A stretch of DNA of 64,000 nucleotides from an uncultured Collinsella sp. (lineage in GTDB: Bacteria > Actinomycetota > Coriobacteriia > Coriobacteriales > Coriobacteriaceae), in the NCBI GenBank assembly GCA_958433005.1, contig CAUAWV010000003.1:31833-95832 (forward strand). Direction: 5' to 3'. The notes under the pieces were generated by a model. The model worked only from the letters and a program-made list of their open reading frames with translations. It was not told where the DNA came from and made no database searches. This document shows, piece after piece, positions 52,738 to 61,355 of this stretch (position 1 is its first letter; each line of letters opens with the position of its first letter). The translations under genes were made by a program, and so were the position numbers.

Positions 52738-53799
52738 ATGGAGAGGATACTCGGCGTTAATCTCTCTGGCTGGTTTATTCCCGAGCCTTGGGTGACCCCG
52801 TCGCTGTACGCGGCGACCGGTGCATCCAACGCGGCTGAGCTACAGGAGGCCATGGGTACCGCCGCCTATAACGAGCGCATGCGCCGCCATTACGAGACGT
52901 TTGTGAGCGAGGACGATTTTCGCCGCATGGCGCAGATCGGTCTCAATGCCGTGCGTCTGCCGGTGCCCTGGTATGCCTTTGGCTCACAGGAGTCCGATGC
53001 CTCCTACATATCGGTTGTCGATTACATCGACCGCGCAATTGAGTGGGCTGCCAAGTACGACATCCGCGTGCTGCTCGATCTGGCGACTGTACCCGGCGGT
53101 CAGGGCGATTCCAACGATTCGCCCACCACGCCGGAGGCTGTTGCCGAGTGGCATTCGTCCACCAACGGCCGTCATGTCGCACTCGACGTGCTCGAGCGCT
53201 TGGCCGATCGCTATGGCGAGGCCGAGAGCCTGCTGGGCATTGAGCTGCTGGACACGCCGCAGATGAGCGTTCGCAAGAGCCTCTTCACCATGACGGATGG
53301 CATTCCTGCTCACTACCTGCGCAATTTCTATCGCGATGCCTACGAGCTCGTCCGTTCGTATATGCCCGAGGATAAGATCGTCGTCTTCTCGTCGTCGGGG
53401 CATCCCAGCGAGTGGAAGCATTTTATGCGCGGCGCCAAGTACAAGAACGTCTACATGGACCTTCACCTGTACCATTACCGCGACGAGTATGCGCTCGACA
53501 TCACGAGCCCTCGCGGGCTGACGACGGCGATTTCGCGTAACAAGCGCGAGCTTAAAGAAGCGATTTCGACTGGGTTCCCCGTGCTGGTGGGCGAATGGTC
53601 GGGCGCGGCGATCTTTGCCAACTCGTCGGTTACGCCCGAGGGCCGCAATGCCTACGAGCGCGTGTTTATCGCCAACCAGCTGGCTTCGTTTGCGCCGGCT
53701 GCCGGTTGGTTCTTCCAAACGTGGAAGACCGAGAAGCGCATTGCAGCATGGGACGCCCGCGCGGCGCTCGGTACGCTCGAGCGCGGCATGATTGAATAG
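52738..53799 (+). CDS. Glycoside hydrolase family 5-like protein
   Basis: The 353-residue protein has the GH5 exo-glucanase-like start GVNLSGWF, the beta-strand LNAVRLPVPW, and the nucleophile strand LVGEWSG with its Glu. The strand that normally ends in Asn-Glu-Pro reads GIELLDTP, so the acid/base Glu is replaced by Thr. No signal peptide is seen. It may be inactive or use another residue. ATG 52738 follows AAGGGGGC. The 250 bp upstream hold no clear gene. Confidence 0.8.
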   Translation: MERILGVNLSGWFIPEPWVTPSLYAATGASNAAELQEAMGTAAYNERMRRHYETFVSEDDFRRMAQIGLNAVRLPVPWYAFGSQESDASYISVVDYIDRAIEWAAKYDIRVLLDLATVPGGQGDSNDSPTTPEAVAEWHSSTNGRHVALDVLERLADRYGEAESLLGIELLDTPQMSVRKSLFTMTDGIPAHYLRNFYRDAYELVRSYMPEDKIVVFSSSGHPSEWKHFMRGAKYKNVYMDLHLYHYRDEYALDITSPRGLTTAISRNKRELKEAISTGFPVLVGEWSGAAIFANSSVTPEGRNAYERVFIANQLASFAPAAGWFFQTWKTEKRIAAWDARAALGTLERGMIE

Positions 53800-53805
53800 G
53801 TTGAT

Positions 53806-54684
53806 ATGACGCAAAACAGCGCCCATACGGGCAAACTCTATGTGGTCGGCACGCCCATCGGCAACCTGGGCGACCTGTCCCCGCGCGTTGGTGAGGCCTT
53901 TGCCGCTGCTGATGCCATCTGCTGCGAAGACACGCGTGTGACGTCAAAGCTACTGATGCACCTGGGCATTTCCAAGCCGCTTGTCCGTTGCGACGAGAAT
54001 GTGATCGCCAGCCGCGCCGCCGGCCTGGTCGACCGTCTGCTGGCGGGGGAGACCCTCGCTTTTGCCTCGGACGCCGGCATGCCGAGCGTGTCCGATCCCG
54101 GCCAGGCGCTGGTCGAGGCGGCGCGTGAGGCCGATGTGCCCGTCGAAGTTATTCCCGGGCCCTCTGCTTGCGTCACGGCGCTTGTTTCGTCCGGCATTCC
54201 CTGCGAGCATTTTTTCTTCGAGGGCTTTTTGGGCCGAAAGCACGGCGACCGTGTGCGCCGTTTGCAGCGCCTTGCCGTGGTGCCCGGCGCACTCATCTTC
54301 TACGAGTCTCCACATCGCATCGTGGCGACGCTCGAGGCCGTGGCGGAGGTCTTTCCCCAGCGTGAGGTTGCCGTCTGCCGCGAACTCACCAAGCTGCACG
54401 AGGAGGTCTTGCGCGGGCCCGCTGACCAGCTTGCCGAGGAGCTGCGTGCTCGCGGCGAGGTAAAGGGCGAGATTGCGCTGGTCATCGCGCCGCCGAGCGA
54501 GGATGAGGAGGCCGGCATCGCGCCGGTTGGCGCTGCGGTAGCGGATCCCGACGAGGCCCTGCGCGAGGATATCCGCGCCGCGCTCGAGGAGGGGGAGCCC
54601 GCGTCTGCGGTGGCCAAGCGCCTGTCTCAGAAGTATTCGCGCCGCAAGCGCGATGTCTATGCCATGGTGCTCGATATGCAATAG
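53806..54684 (+). CDS. rsmI: 16S rRNA (cytidine-1402-2'-O)-methyltransferase
   Basis: The 292-residue SAM-dependent enzyme has the tetrapyrrole-methylase fold. It shows GKLYVVGTPIGNLGDL, CCEDTRVTSKLL, SDAGMPSVSDPG and the IPGPSACVTAL block. The C-terminal helical domain is typical. It starts 6 bp after the GH5-like gene and so may be read from the same transcript. Confidence 0.95.
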   Translation: MTQNSAHTGKLYVVGTPIGNLGDLSPRVGEAFAAADAICCEDTRVTSKLLMHLGISKPLVRCDENVIASRAAGLVDRLLAGETLAFASDAGMPSVSDPGQALVEAAREADVPVEVIPGPSACVTALVSSGIPCEHFFFEGFLGRKHGDRVRRLQRLAVVPGALIFYESPHRIVATLEAVAEVFPQREVAVCRELTKLHEEVLRGPADQLAEELRARGEVKGEIALVIAPPSEDEEAGIAPVGAAVADPDEALREDIRAALEEGEPASAVAKRLSQKYSRRKRDVYAMVLDMQ

Positions 54685-54753
54685 ATGGAGGATATCCAGC
54701 CCTTGCGCTAGAATCATCCTCTGTATGCAACGTTTTTCTGGAGGACAAACCCC

Positions 54754-56355
54754 ATGGATCAAAGCAAGCCTTCGTTCTTTATCACGACGCCCATCTACTA
54801 CGTCAACGCCGATCCGCACCTGGGCACGGCTTATTCCACCATCATCGCCGACGTTCAGGCTCGCTATCGCCGTTCCGCCGGCTATAACGTCAAGTTCCTG
54901 ACCGGCATGGACGAGCACGGCGAGAAGGTCGCCGAGGCCGCAGCCAAGCATGGCATGACGCCGCAGGAGTGGACCGATAGCCAGGCCCCGCACTTCAAGG
55001 AGCTTTGGAGCAAGCTCGAGATTTCCAACGACGACTTCATCCGCACCACCGAGCCGCGCCAGCATCATGCCGTGCAGTATCTGTGGGAGCGCATGAAGGA
55101 GTCCGGTTACCTGTATAAGGGCAGCTACGACGGTTGGTATTGCGTGCCTGACGAGACCTACTTCACTGATACGCAGGTCCAGAAGGGCGACGAGGAGTAC
55201 GGCAGCGTCGGCCAGCATCTATGCCCCGACTGCCACCGTCCGCTTGAGCGCGTGCAGGAGGAGTCCTACTTCTTTAAGCTTTCCGCCTTCCAGGACAAGC
55301 TTCTCAAGCTCTATGACGAGCACCCCGACTTTGTCGAGCCTGCGTTCCGCATGAACGAGGTACGTAGCTTTGTCGAGGGCGGCCTTAACGACCTTTCCGT
55401 GAGCCGCACGAGCTTTGACTGGGGCATTCAGGTCCCGTTTGACGAGGGTCACGTGACCTACGTGTGGTTCGATGCGCTGCTCAACTATATGACGGCCGTC
55501 GGCTACGGTGTCGACACCGACGAGGCGCGTGCCGAGCTGGCCTATCGCTGGCCCGCGCAGTTCCACATCGTGGGTAAGGACATCATCCGCTTCCACTGCG
55601 TCATTTGGCCCGCCATGCTCATGGCCATCGGCGAGGCCCTGCCCGAGCACGTCTTTGCCCACGGCTTCCTGACCGTGCGCAATGCCGAGACCGGCAAGGC
55701 CGAGAAGATGTCCAAGAGCCGCGGTAACGCCATCGCTCCGCAGGACGTTATCGACATGCTGGGCGTTGAGGGCTATCGCTATTACTTTATGACCGACGTG
55801 GTCCCCGGCACCGACGGCGCCATCAGCTTCGATCGCATGGAGCAGGTCTACAACGCCGATCTGGCCAACAGCTGGGGCAACCTCATTTCGCGCTCGCTCA
55901 ACATGAGCACAAAGTACTTTGACGGCTGCGCCCCGGCTAAACCGGCGTCTGCCGACGCGTTCGATAACCCGCTGGCAAAGATTGCCGACGGTTTGGTCGA
56001 GCGCTACATGGCCAAGATGGACATGCTCGATTACGGCGGAGCCAAGGATGAGGTCATGGAGCTCATCCATGCCGCCAACCACTACATCGAGGACTCCGAG
56101 CCCTGGGCGCTTGCCAAGGACGAGGCCAAGGCTGACGAGCTGGCATTTGTGATTTACAACCTGCTCGAGGCCATCCGCATCGCCGCCCACCTGCTGATGC
56201 CGCTCATGCCTCAGACTTCTGTCGAGGCTCTGCGCCGCCTGTCCTGTGAGGGCGAGGCCGCGAGCGACGACCTCAAGGGCATTTGCGCTTGGGGCCTGCT
56301 TGCTGGTGGTCAGCCCGTCGAGAAGGGCGATCCGCTGTTCCCGCGTCTGGCGTAG
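54754..56355 (+). CDS. metG: Methionyl-tRNA synthetase
   Basis: The 533-residue class Ia enzyme has the HIGH-type motif PHLGTAY, the zinc-knuckle region with C-P-D-C, the KMSKS loop (preceded by AEK) and the anticodon-binding domain (about 385-510). It lacks the C-terminal EMAP-like dimer domain, as do shorter bacterial MetG. GGAGG precedes ATG. Confidence 0.96.
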   Translation: MDQSKPSFFITTPIYYVNADPHLGTAYSTIIADVQARYRRSAGYNVKFLTGMDEHGEKVAEAAAKHGMTPQEWTDSQAPHFKELWSKLEISNDDFIRTTEPRQHHAVQYLWERMKESGYLYKGSYDGWYCVPDETYFTDTQVQKGDEEYGSVGQHLCPDCHRPLERVQEESYFFKLSAFQDKLLKLYDEHPDFVEPAFRMNEVRSFVEGGLNDLSVSRTSFDWGIQVPFDEGHVTYVWFDALLNYMTAVGYGVDTDEARAELAYRWPAQFHIVGKDIIRFHCVIWPAMLMAIGEALPEHVFAHGFLTVRNAETGKAEKMSKSRGNAIAPQDVIDMLGVEGYRYYFMTDVVPGTDGAISFDRMEQVYNADLANSWGNLISRSLNMSTKYFDGCAPAKPASADAFDNPLAKIADGLVERYMAKMDMLDYGGAKDEVMELIHAANHYIEDSEPWALAKDEAKADELAFVIYNLLEAIRIAAHLLMPLMPQTSVEALRRLSCEGEAASDDLKGICAWGLLAGGQPVEKGDPLFPRLA

Positions 56356-56397
56356 AGACCGCGCGAGCGCCATATCGGCAATTTGCTGTTTAGCTGT

Positions 56398-56433
56398 AAG
56401 GGCATGGCCGCCACGGTCCATGCCCTTTTGTTT
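56398..56433 (+). terminator. Terminator of metG
   Basis: The stem AAGGGCATGG/CCATGCCCTT is followed by TTGTTT. Confidence 0.85.
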
Positions 56434-56465
56434 CAAGACGCCGCCATCATGCTAAGGAGGCAACC

Positions 56466-57326
56466 ATGACAACTTCGCCTTTGGCAAACCCCACGGCCAC
56501 CAGGGAGCTGCTGGAGGAGTTTGGCCTTGCGACCAAGCATCGCCTGGGCCAGAACTTTCTAATCGACAATCATGTGATCGAGCGTATCTGCGAGCTTGCC
56601 GAGCTTGCAGGTGACGAGCGCGTACTCGAGGTGGGTCCGGGTTGTGGAACGTTGACACTTGCGTTACTGCAGGAAGCGGCGTGCGTTACGTCCATTGAGG
56701 CCGATCCCGAGCTTGAGCCGGTGCTCGATGCCCACGCCGCCGACTATGCCAACTTCCGCTTTATCATGGGCGATGCGCTCAAGGTGACGCCGGAGCAGAT
56801 TGAGCAGGCCGCCGGTGGTGAACCCACGGTGTTTGTCGCGAATCTGCCCTATAACGTGGCGGCGACGATCATTCTTCAGTTCTTCCAGACGATGCCCGCG
56901 CTTAAGCGCGCTGTCGTCATGGTGCAAAAGGAGGTTGCCGATCGCATTGCCGCAGTGCCGGGCAACAAGACCTATGGCGGCTATACGGCAAAGCTCGGCC
57001 TGTATGCGCAGGTGACGGGTCGCTTTGAGGTGCCGCCGCGTTGCTTTATGCCGGCGCCGCACGTGGACTCGGCCGTCGTGCGTATCGACCGTGTTGACGG
57101 TGTGGTGCCCGAAGAACTCGATCGCGAATTTGTGGCCCGCGTGATTGACGCTGCATTTGCTCAGCGTCGCAAGACCATCCGCAATTCCATGAGCGCCAAC
57201 GGTTTTGCCAAGGACGTGCTCGATGCCGCCTTTGAGGCTTGCGGTATCGCACCCACCACGCGCGCCGAGACGCTTGATGTTGCCGACTTTGTCCGTCTGG
57301 CCCAGGAGCTAATCCATGATGCCTAA
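56466..57326 (+). CDS. rsmA: 16S rRNA (adenine-1518/1519-N6)-dimethyltransferase
   Basis: The 286-residue enzyme dimethylates two adenines near the 3' end of 16S rRNA. It shows LGQNFLID, the SAM site VLEVGPGCGTLT, and the catalytic NLPYNV. Length is typical. AAGGAGG lies about 7 bases upstream. Its 3' end overlaps tatD. Confidence 0.96.
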   Translation: MTTSPLANPTATRELLEEFGLATKHRLGQNFLIDNHVIERICELAELAGDERVLEVGPGCGTLTLALLQEAACVTSIEADPELEPVLDAHAADYANFRFIMGDALKVTPEQIEQAAGGEPTVFVANLPYNVAATIILQFFQTMPALKRAVVMVQKEVADRIAAVPGNKTYGGYTAKLGLYAQVTGRFEVPPRCFMPAPHVDSAVVRIDRVDGVVPEELDREFVARVIDAAFAQRRKTIRNSMSANGFAKDVLDAAFEACGIAPTTRAETLDVADFVRLAQELIHDA

Positions 57327-58233
57327 TGCCGAACGCGTGACGTTTACCAAGAAAAAGAAGACGGTTGCTTGTCCCGTGCCCTTGGCACCGCTTGCTGACA
57401 CGCATGCGCATCTGCTTCCGTTTTGGGGCAAAGAAGTGCCCGAGACACTCGTGCGCGCCAAAGCCGCGGGCATCGACCTGTTGGTGACGGTCTTCGATCC
57501 CATTGCCGATAAGCGCAGCGTGACGGACTATAGCGACTGGCTGACGCGCGAGATTCTGCCGATGCAGGATATCCCGCAGATCAAGTATCTTGCCGGCGTG
57601 CATCCGTATGGCGCGCCGGACTATACCGACGACGTTCACGCACAGGTCGTTGCCGCACTCGATGACCCCTTATGCGCCGGTATTGGCGAAATCGGCCTGG
57701 ACTACCACATGGACTATGATGACGATATCGCGCCGGCACCTCATAACGTGCAGATTGACTGCATGGCGCGCCAGCTCGAGCTTGCCGCGTGCCGTAACGT
57801 GCCGGTGGAGTTGCACCTGCGGCACGAGGACTCGGATGGGGAGCGCACCTCGCATATGGATGCGTACAACGTGCTTCGTGAGGTGGGCGTGCCCCAGGCC
57901 GGTTGTGTGCTGCACTGCTTTGGCGAGGACCGCGCCACGATGGAGCGCTTTGTGAAGCTGGGCTGCTATATCGCCTATGGTGGTGCGGCCACCTTTAAGC
58001 GCAACGACGACGTGCGCGAGGCATTTGCGGCGACCCCGCTCGACCGCATTTTGTTCGAGACGGATTGCCCGTATATGGCTCCGGAGCCCATCCGCGGTCT
58101 TGAATGCGAGCCCGCAATGATCTCCATTACGGCAAACGCGCTGGTTAACGACCGTGTCGATCGCACTGGTGAGGACGCCGAAACAATCGCGCAAGCCGCT
58201 TGGGAAAATGCCTGCAAACTTTTTCAAAAATAG
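57316..58233 (+). CDS. TatD-family metal-dependent hydrolase
   Basis: The 305-residue protein has the TIM-barrel metal sites: ADTHAHL, GVHPYG, GEIGLDYH, ELHLRHE, CVLHCFGE and FETDCPYMAP. Family members are deoxyribonucleases involved in DNA turnover. It overlaps rsmA by 11 bp, with CAGGAG upstream; ATG 57319 is an equally possible start. Confidence 0.92.
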   Translation: MMPNAERVTFTKKKKTVACPVPLAPLADTHAHLLPFWGKEVPETLVRAKAAGIDLLVTVFDPIADKRSVTDYSDWLTREILPMQDIPQIKYLAGVHPYGAPDYTDDVHAQVVAALDDPLCAGIGEIGLDYHMDYDDDIAPAPHNVQIDCMARQLELAACRNVPVELHLRHEDSDGERTSHMDAYNVLREVGVPQAGCVLHCFGEDRATMERFVKLGCYIAYGGAATFKRNDDVREAFAATPLDRILFETDCPYMAPEPIRGLECEPAMISITANALVNDRVDRTGEDAETIAQAAWENACKLFQK

Positions 58234-58276
58234 TTCTTGCGTTCGCGATGGCGCTCCGTTATTCTAATTCCTGCAC

Positions 58277-58363
58277 GCGGGCGTGGCGGAATTGGCAGAC
58301 GCGTACGGTTCAGGTCCGTATGGGGGCAACCCCATGAAGGTTCAAGTCCTTTCGCCCGCACCA
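58277..58363 (+). tRNA. tRNA-Leu (anticodon CAG)
   Basis: The tRNA is class II with a long variable arm (TGGGGGCAACCCCA). The acceptor is GCGGGCG/CGCCCGC, the anticodon stem TACGG/CCGTA with loop TTCAGGT. CCA is encoded. Confidence 0.95.
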
Positions 58364-58592
58364 TTGATTGAAAGAGCTCCCAGCAATGGGGGCTTTTTTG
58401 TTATGTGCCCATCGCAGGGACTTGAACCTGTGAAGGAGCGAGCGTCAAGAAAACGCGGAGCGTTTTTAGCGAGCTGGCGAGTCCGCCGGCAGGCGGGCGA
58501 AGCCGGTGCGGATCCGCGCAGCGGATAGGCGGACGTCCTTTCGCCCGCACCATGGATTGAAAGAGCTCCCAGCAATGGGAGCTCTTTTTGTT
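58346..58592 (+). repeat. Composite tRNA-Leu-linked repeat element
   Basis: The tRNA 3' end and its terminator (58346-58404) recur at 58535-58592 with few changes. Between them lie an inverted T-arm GGACTTGAACCT (58418-58429) and GC-rich mini-hairpins such as AAACGCGGAGCGTTT and ATCCGCGCAGCGGAT. The plan is the same as behind tRNA-Phe. No gene lies in 58364-58652. Confidence 0.8.
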
Positions 58593-58652
58593 GTGCACGA
58601 TCTCCTTGGACGGGTATCCTAGTACCAACGTGTGCCTATCAGAGGAGAGACC

Positions 58653-59591
58653 ATGCTGTTTTCCGGTATCATCGCCGCCCTTACCAGCCTTTTGATTCCC
58701 ATCATCATCCTGTTGCTGCTGCTCCCCAACGCCTGTTATGTCGTTGAACAGCAGCACGCCGTAATCATCGAGCGCTTGGGTAAGTTCAACCGTATCGTCA
58801 ACGCGGGCTTCCACGTGAAGGTGCCCGTGATCGACCGCAAGGCCGCCACGGTGAGCCTGCGCACCATGAAAAACGGTTTTGGCATCGACGTTAAGACCCA
58901 GGACAACGTGACCATCGGTCTTGAGGTCTCCGCTCAGTACCACGTGAGCTACGACATGGGCGCCGGCCCGGCAGATTCGGGCATCTACAAGAGCTACTAC
59001 ATGCTGCAGGAGCCCGTCGACCAGATGCGCGACTTCATCACCGACGCCCTGCGCTCCTCCATCCCCGTCTACACACTCGATGAGGTCTTTGCCAAGAAGG
59101 ATGACATCGCCAAGGATGTCAACGCTACCGTTTCCGAGCAGATGGCCGCCTACGGCTTCACCCTCGTGTCGACGCTCATCACCAAAATCGCACTGCCGAC
59201 CGAGGTTGAGAACTCCATGAACGACATCAACGCTGCCCAGCGCAAGCGCGCTGCCGCGCAGGAGCTCGCCGAGGCCGACCGCATCAAGCGCGTCACCGAG
59301 GCGACCGCCGAGGCCGAGGCTATGGAAAAGGCGGGCGAGGGCATCGCCAACCAGCGCAAGGCCATCGCGCTGGGTATCAAAGATTCGCTCGAGATCATCC
59401 AGGAGACGGGTGTCGGCAATGACGAGGCCAACCAACTGTTCATGTTTACGCAGTGGTCCGAGATGATGACGGAGTTCGCTCGCACGGGTAAAACCTCGAC
59501 GGTCGTGCTGCCGAGCGACTTTTCGCAGTCGGCCTCGATGTTCGAGCAGATGCTGGCCGCCGGCAAAGTTCAAAACGATTCGAAGGAGTAG
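58653..59591 (+). CDS. SPFH-domain (stomatin/prohibitin-like) membrane protein
   Basis: The 312-residue protein has an N-terminal membrane helix (about 5-25), then the SPFH domain (about 28-190; VVEQQHAVIIERLGKFNRI), and an Ala/Glu-rich coiled coil (about 195-250). Such proteins form membrane-bound oligomers that organise membranes or proteases. GAGGAGAG lies 4-11 bases before ATG 58653. It is followed after 6 bp by rlmH. Confidence 0.9.
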   Translation: MLFSGIIAALTSLLIPIIILLLLLPNACYVVEQQHAVIIERLGKFNRIVNAGFHVKVPVIDRKAATVSLRTMKNGFGIDVKTQDNVTIGLEVSAQYHVSYDMGAGPADSGIYKSYYMLQEPVDQMRDFITDALRSSIPVYTLDEVFAKKDDIAKDVNATVSEQMAAYGFTLVSTLITKIALPTEVENSMNDINAAQRKRAAAQELAEADRIKRVTEATAEAEAMEKAGEGIANQRKAIALGIKDSLEIIQETGVGNDEANQLFMFTQWSEMMTEFARTGKTSTVVLPSDFSQSASMFEQMLAAGKVQNDSKE

Positions 59592-59597
59592 ACGCGC

Positions 59598-60068
59598 GTG
59601 AAATACACCGTCGTTTGCGTCGGTAAGCTCAAGGAGCGCTTTTGGAAGGACGCGTGCGCTGAGTACACCAAGCGCCTAGGTGCCTATGCCAAGGTGGATA
59701 TCCGCGAGGTGGCCGATATCGACCCGGCTAAGGCGGGCGGCGTGGATGCCGCGCGCGACAAGGAGGGGGCGGCGATTCTTGCCGCCTTGCCATCTCGAGC
59801 GCATGTGATCCTGCTGGCTATCGAGGGCAAGGAGCGCTCGAGCGAGGAGTTTTCGGCGAGGCTCGACGATCTTATGCTGCGAGGCAGCAGCGACATTGCC
59901 TTTGTAATCGGCGGTTCGGACGGCGTGAGCGATGACGTGCGCGCACGAGCCGACGAGATGCTCAGCTTTGGACGCATTACCTTGCCGCATAACCTGGCGC
60001 GTGTGGTGCTGCTGGAGCAGATTTACCGTGCCTGCAAGATCAGTCGTGGCGAGCCGTATCACAAATAG
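59598..60068 (+). CDS. rlmH: 23S rRNA (pseudouridine-1915-N3)-methyltransferase
   Basis: The 156-residue SPOUT enzyme starts KYTVVCVGKLKE (GTG start 59598) and has IGGSDGVSDDV, and the C-terminal knot LPHNLARVVLLEQIYRA ending in EPYHK, the usual RlmH terminus. It likely shares a transcript with the SPFH gene. Confidence 0.95.
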   Translation: MKYTVVCVGKLKERFWKDACAEYTKRLGAYAKVDIREVADIDPAKAGGVDAARDKEGAAILAALPSRAHVILLAIEGKERSSEEFSARLDDLMLRGSSDIAFVIGGSDGVSDDVRARADEMLSFGRITLPHNLARVVLLEQIYRACKISRGEPYHK

Positions 60069-60141
60069 GTCGGCAATACGAAACAATGGCGTGGGACAAT
60101 ACCTTTCGTTTTGAGGAATGTGTCTGAAAGGACTATGCGAT

Positions 60142-60912
60142 ATGAAGATTGGATTTGTCGGTTTTGGCAATATGGCGAGCGCTATGGCCGATGGCTGGAT
60201 CGCTGCCGGTGTAGCTGCGAGCGACATGTGCGCCTGCGCGGGTCGCTACGACGCACTGGTTGAGCGCTGCGAGGCGCGCGGCATGGTCGCCTGCCACGAT
60301 GCCGCCGAGGTTGTCGCCGCATCCGATATCGTGGTCGCTGCGGTCAAACCGTACATGATCGAGAAGGTATTCGCCCCGCTCAAGGATGCTCTTGCCAAAA
60401 AGGTCGTTCTGTCGGTTGCCTGGACCTGGGACAGTGCCAAGTGGGAGCAGGTCCTGCCGGGCGTCGCGCATATCTCGACGGTGCCCAACACGCCGGTTTC
60501 GGTGGGCGAGGGCGTCATCGCCTGCGAGAAGGCTTCGACGCTTAACGACGAGCAGCGTGCTGTGGTGCTCGACCTGCTCGGTAAGCTTGGCGCTGTCGTC
60601 GAGCTCGACACAAGCCTGCTGTTTGTGGGCGGCACGGTGGGTGGTTGCGCTCCGGCGTTTGTCGCCATGGCAATCGAGGCCCTGGGCGATGCGGCGGTCA
60701 AGCACGGTATCCCGCGTGCGGATGCTTATCGCATTGTGAGCCAGATGGTGCTGGGTACGGCAAAGCTGCAGCTTGCAACTGGCCAGCATCCTGCGGCGAT
60801 GAAGGATGCCGTATGCTCGCCCGGTGGTGCCACCATCAAGGGCGTCGTTGCGCTCGAGGACGCCGGCATGCGCAGCGCCCTGGTCAAGGCAATCGACGCA
60901 ACCCTCCAGTAA
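60142..60912 (+). CDS. proC: Pyrroline-5-carboxylate reductase
   Basis: The 256-residue enzyme makes proline from pyrroline-5-carboxylate. It has the NAD(P)-binding start GFVGFGNMASAM, the AVKPYM segment, the MPN-like TVPNTPVSVGEG and the C-terminal signature SPGGATIKGVVALE. ATG 60142 follows GAAAGGA; the in-frame ATG at 60118 lacks an RBS. Confidence 0.94.
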   Translation: MKIGFVGFGNMASAMADGWIAAGVAASDMCACAGRYDALVERCEARGMVACHDAAEVVAASDIVVAAVKPYMIEKVFAPLKDALAKKVVLSVAWTWDSAKWEQVLPGVAHISTVPNTPVSVGEGVIACEKASTLNDEQRAVVLDLLGKLGAVVELDTSLLFVGGTVGGCAPAFVAMAIEALGDAAVKHGIPRADAYRIVSQMVLGTAKLQLATGQHPAAMKDAVCSPGGATIKGVVALEDAGMRSALVKAIDATLQ

Positions 60913-61066
60913 AACCGACCAAAAAAGGGACAGGTTTATGTTGGCAGGTTTTTCCTGCGGTTTTGTCCTTTTAGCGAAAAGTGCCCCGCAACTGGCTCAA
61001 TTCCAGTTGCGAGGCACTTGCGTTTGCCCAGATAAAACCGACCAAAATAAACCTGTCCCTTTTTGG
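60913..61066. repeat. Nested inverted repeats between proC and the small membrane-protein gene
   Basis: An outer pair, AAAAAAGGGACAGGTTTA (60922-60939) and TAAACCTGTCCCTTTTT (61048-61064), encloses an inner hairpin GTGCCCCGCAACTGG/CCAGTTGCGAGGCAC. AAACCGACCAAAA occurs on both sides. It may terminate transcription of both convergent genes. There is no ORF. Confidence 0.65.
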
Positions 61067-61070
61067 CAGG

Positions 61071-61244
61071 TTAGTCCCAGAAGCTGTCTTCTTCGTCCTC
61101 GGACTTGGGGCCGCGGTCGACATACATCTTATGGGTGCGCTTCTCCATTACAAAGGCAATAATCGCAAACAGCAGGATGCCGCCGGCGAAAAGGATGGCA
61201 AAACCGGTGCGGGTGCCAAACAAAAAGGAAAAAACTGCGTCCAT
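61071..61244 (-). CDS. Small membrane protein, 57 residues
   Basis: The short ORF has a Phe-rich start, one hydrophobic helix (about 14-33; GFAILFAGGILLFAIIAFV), a basic stretch (MEKRTHK) and an acidic tail ending DSFWD, consistent with N-out/C-in or regulatory small membrane proteins. AAGAAGG lies 6 bases before ATG. It is convergent to proC and divergent from serS. Function is unknown. Confidence 0.65.
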   Translation of the reverse strand: MDAVFSFLFGTRTGFAILFAGGILLFAIIAFVMEKRTHKMYVDRGPKSEDEEDSFWD

Positions 61245-61355
61245 TGGGTGCCTTCTTGCGTAGTTGAGTTGGGTCGTAAACGCTCATAAGTATATACTTG
61301 CCCATACATGTACAAGGTTGCAACCTAAATGGAATGTATATCGCCGGAGGATCTA

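Noticed and set aside
58535..58563. Second tRNA-Leu gene
   Set aside because: Only the 3' T-arm/acceptor end is repeated; D and anticodon arms are missing.
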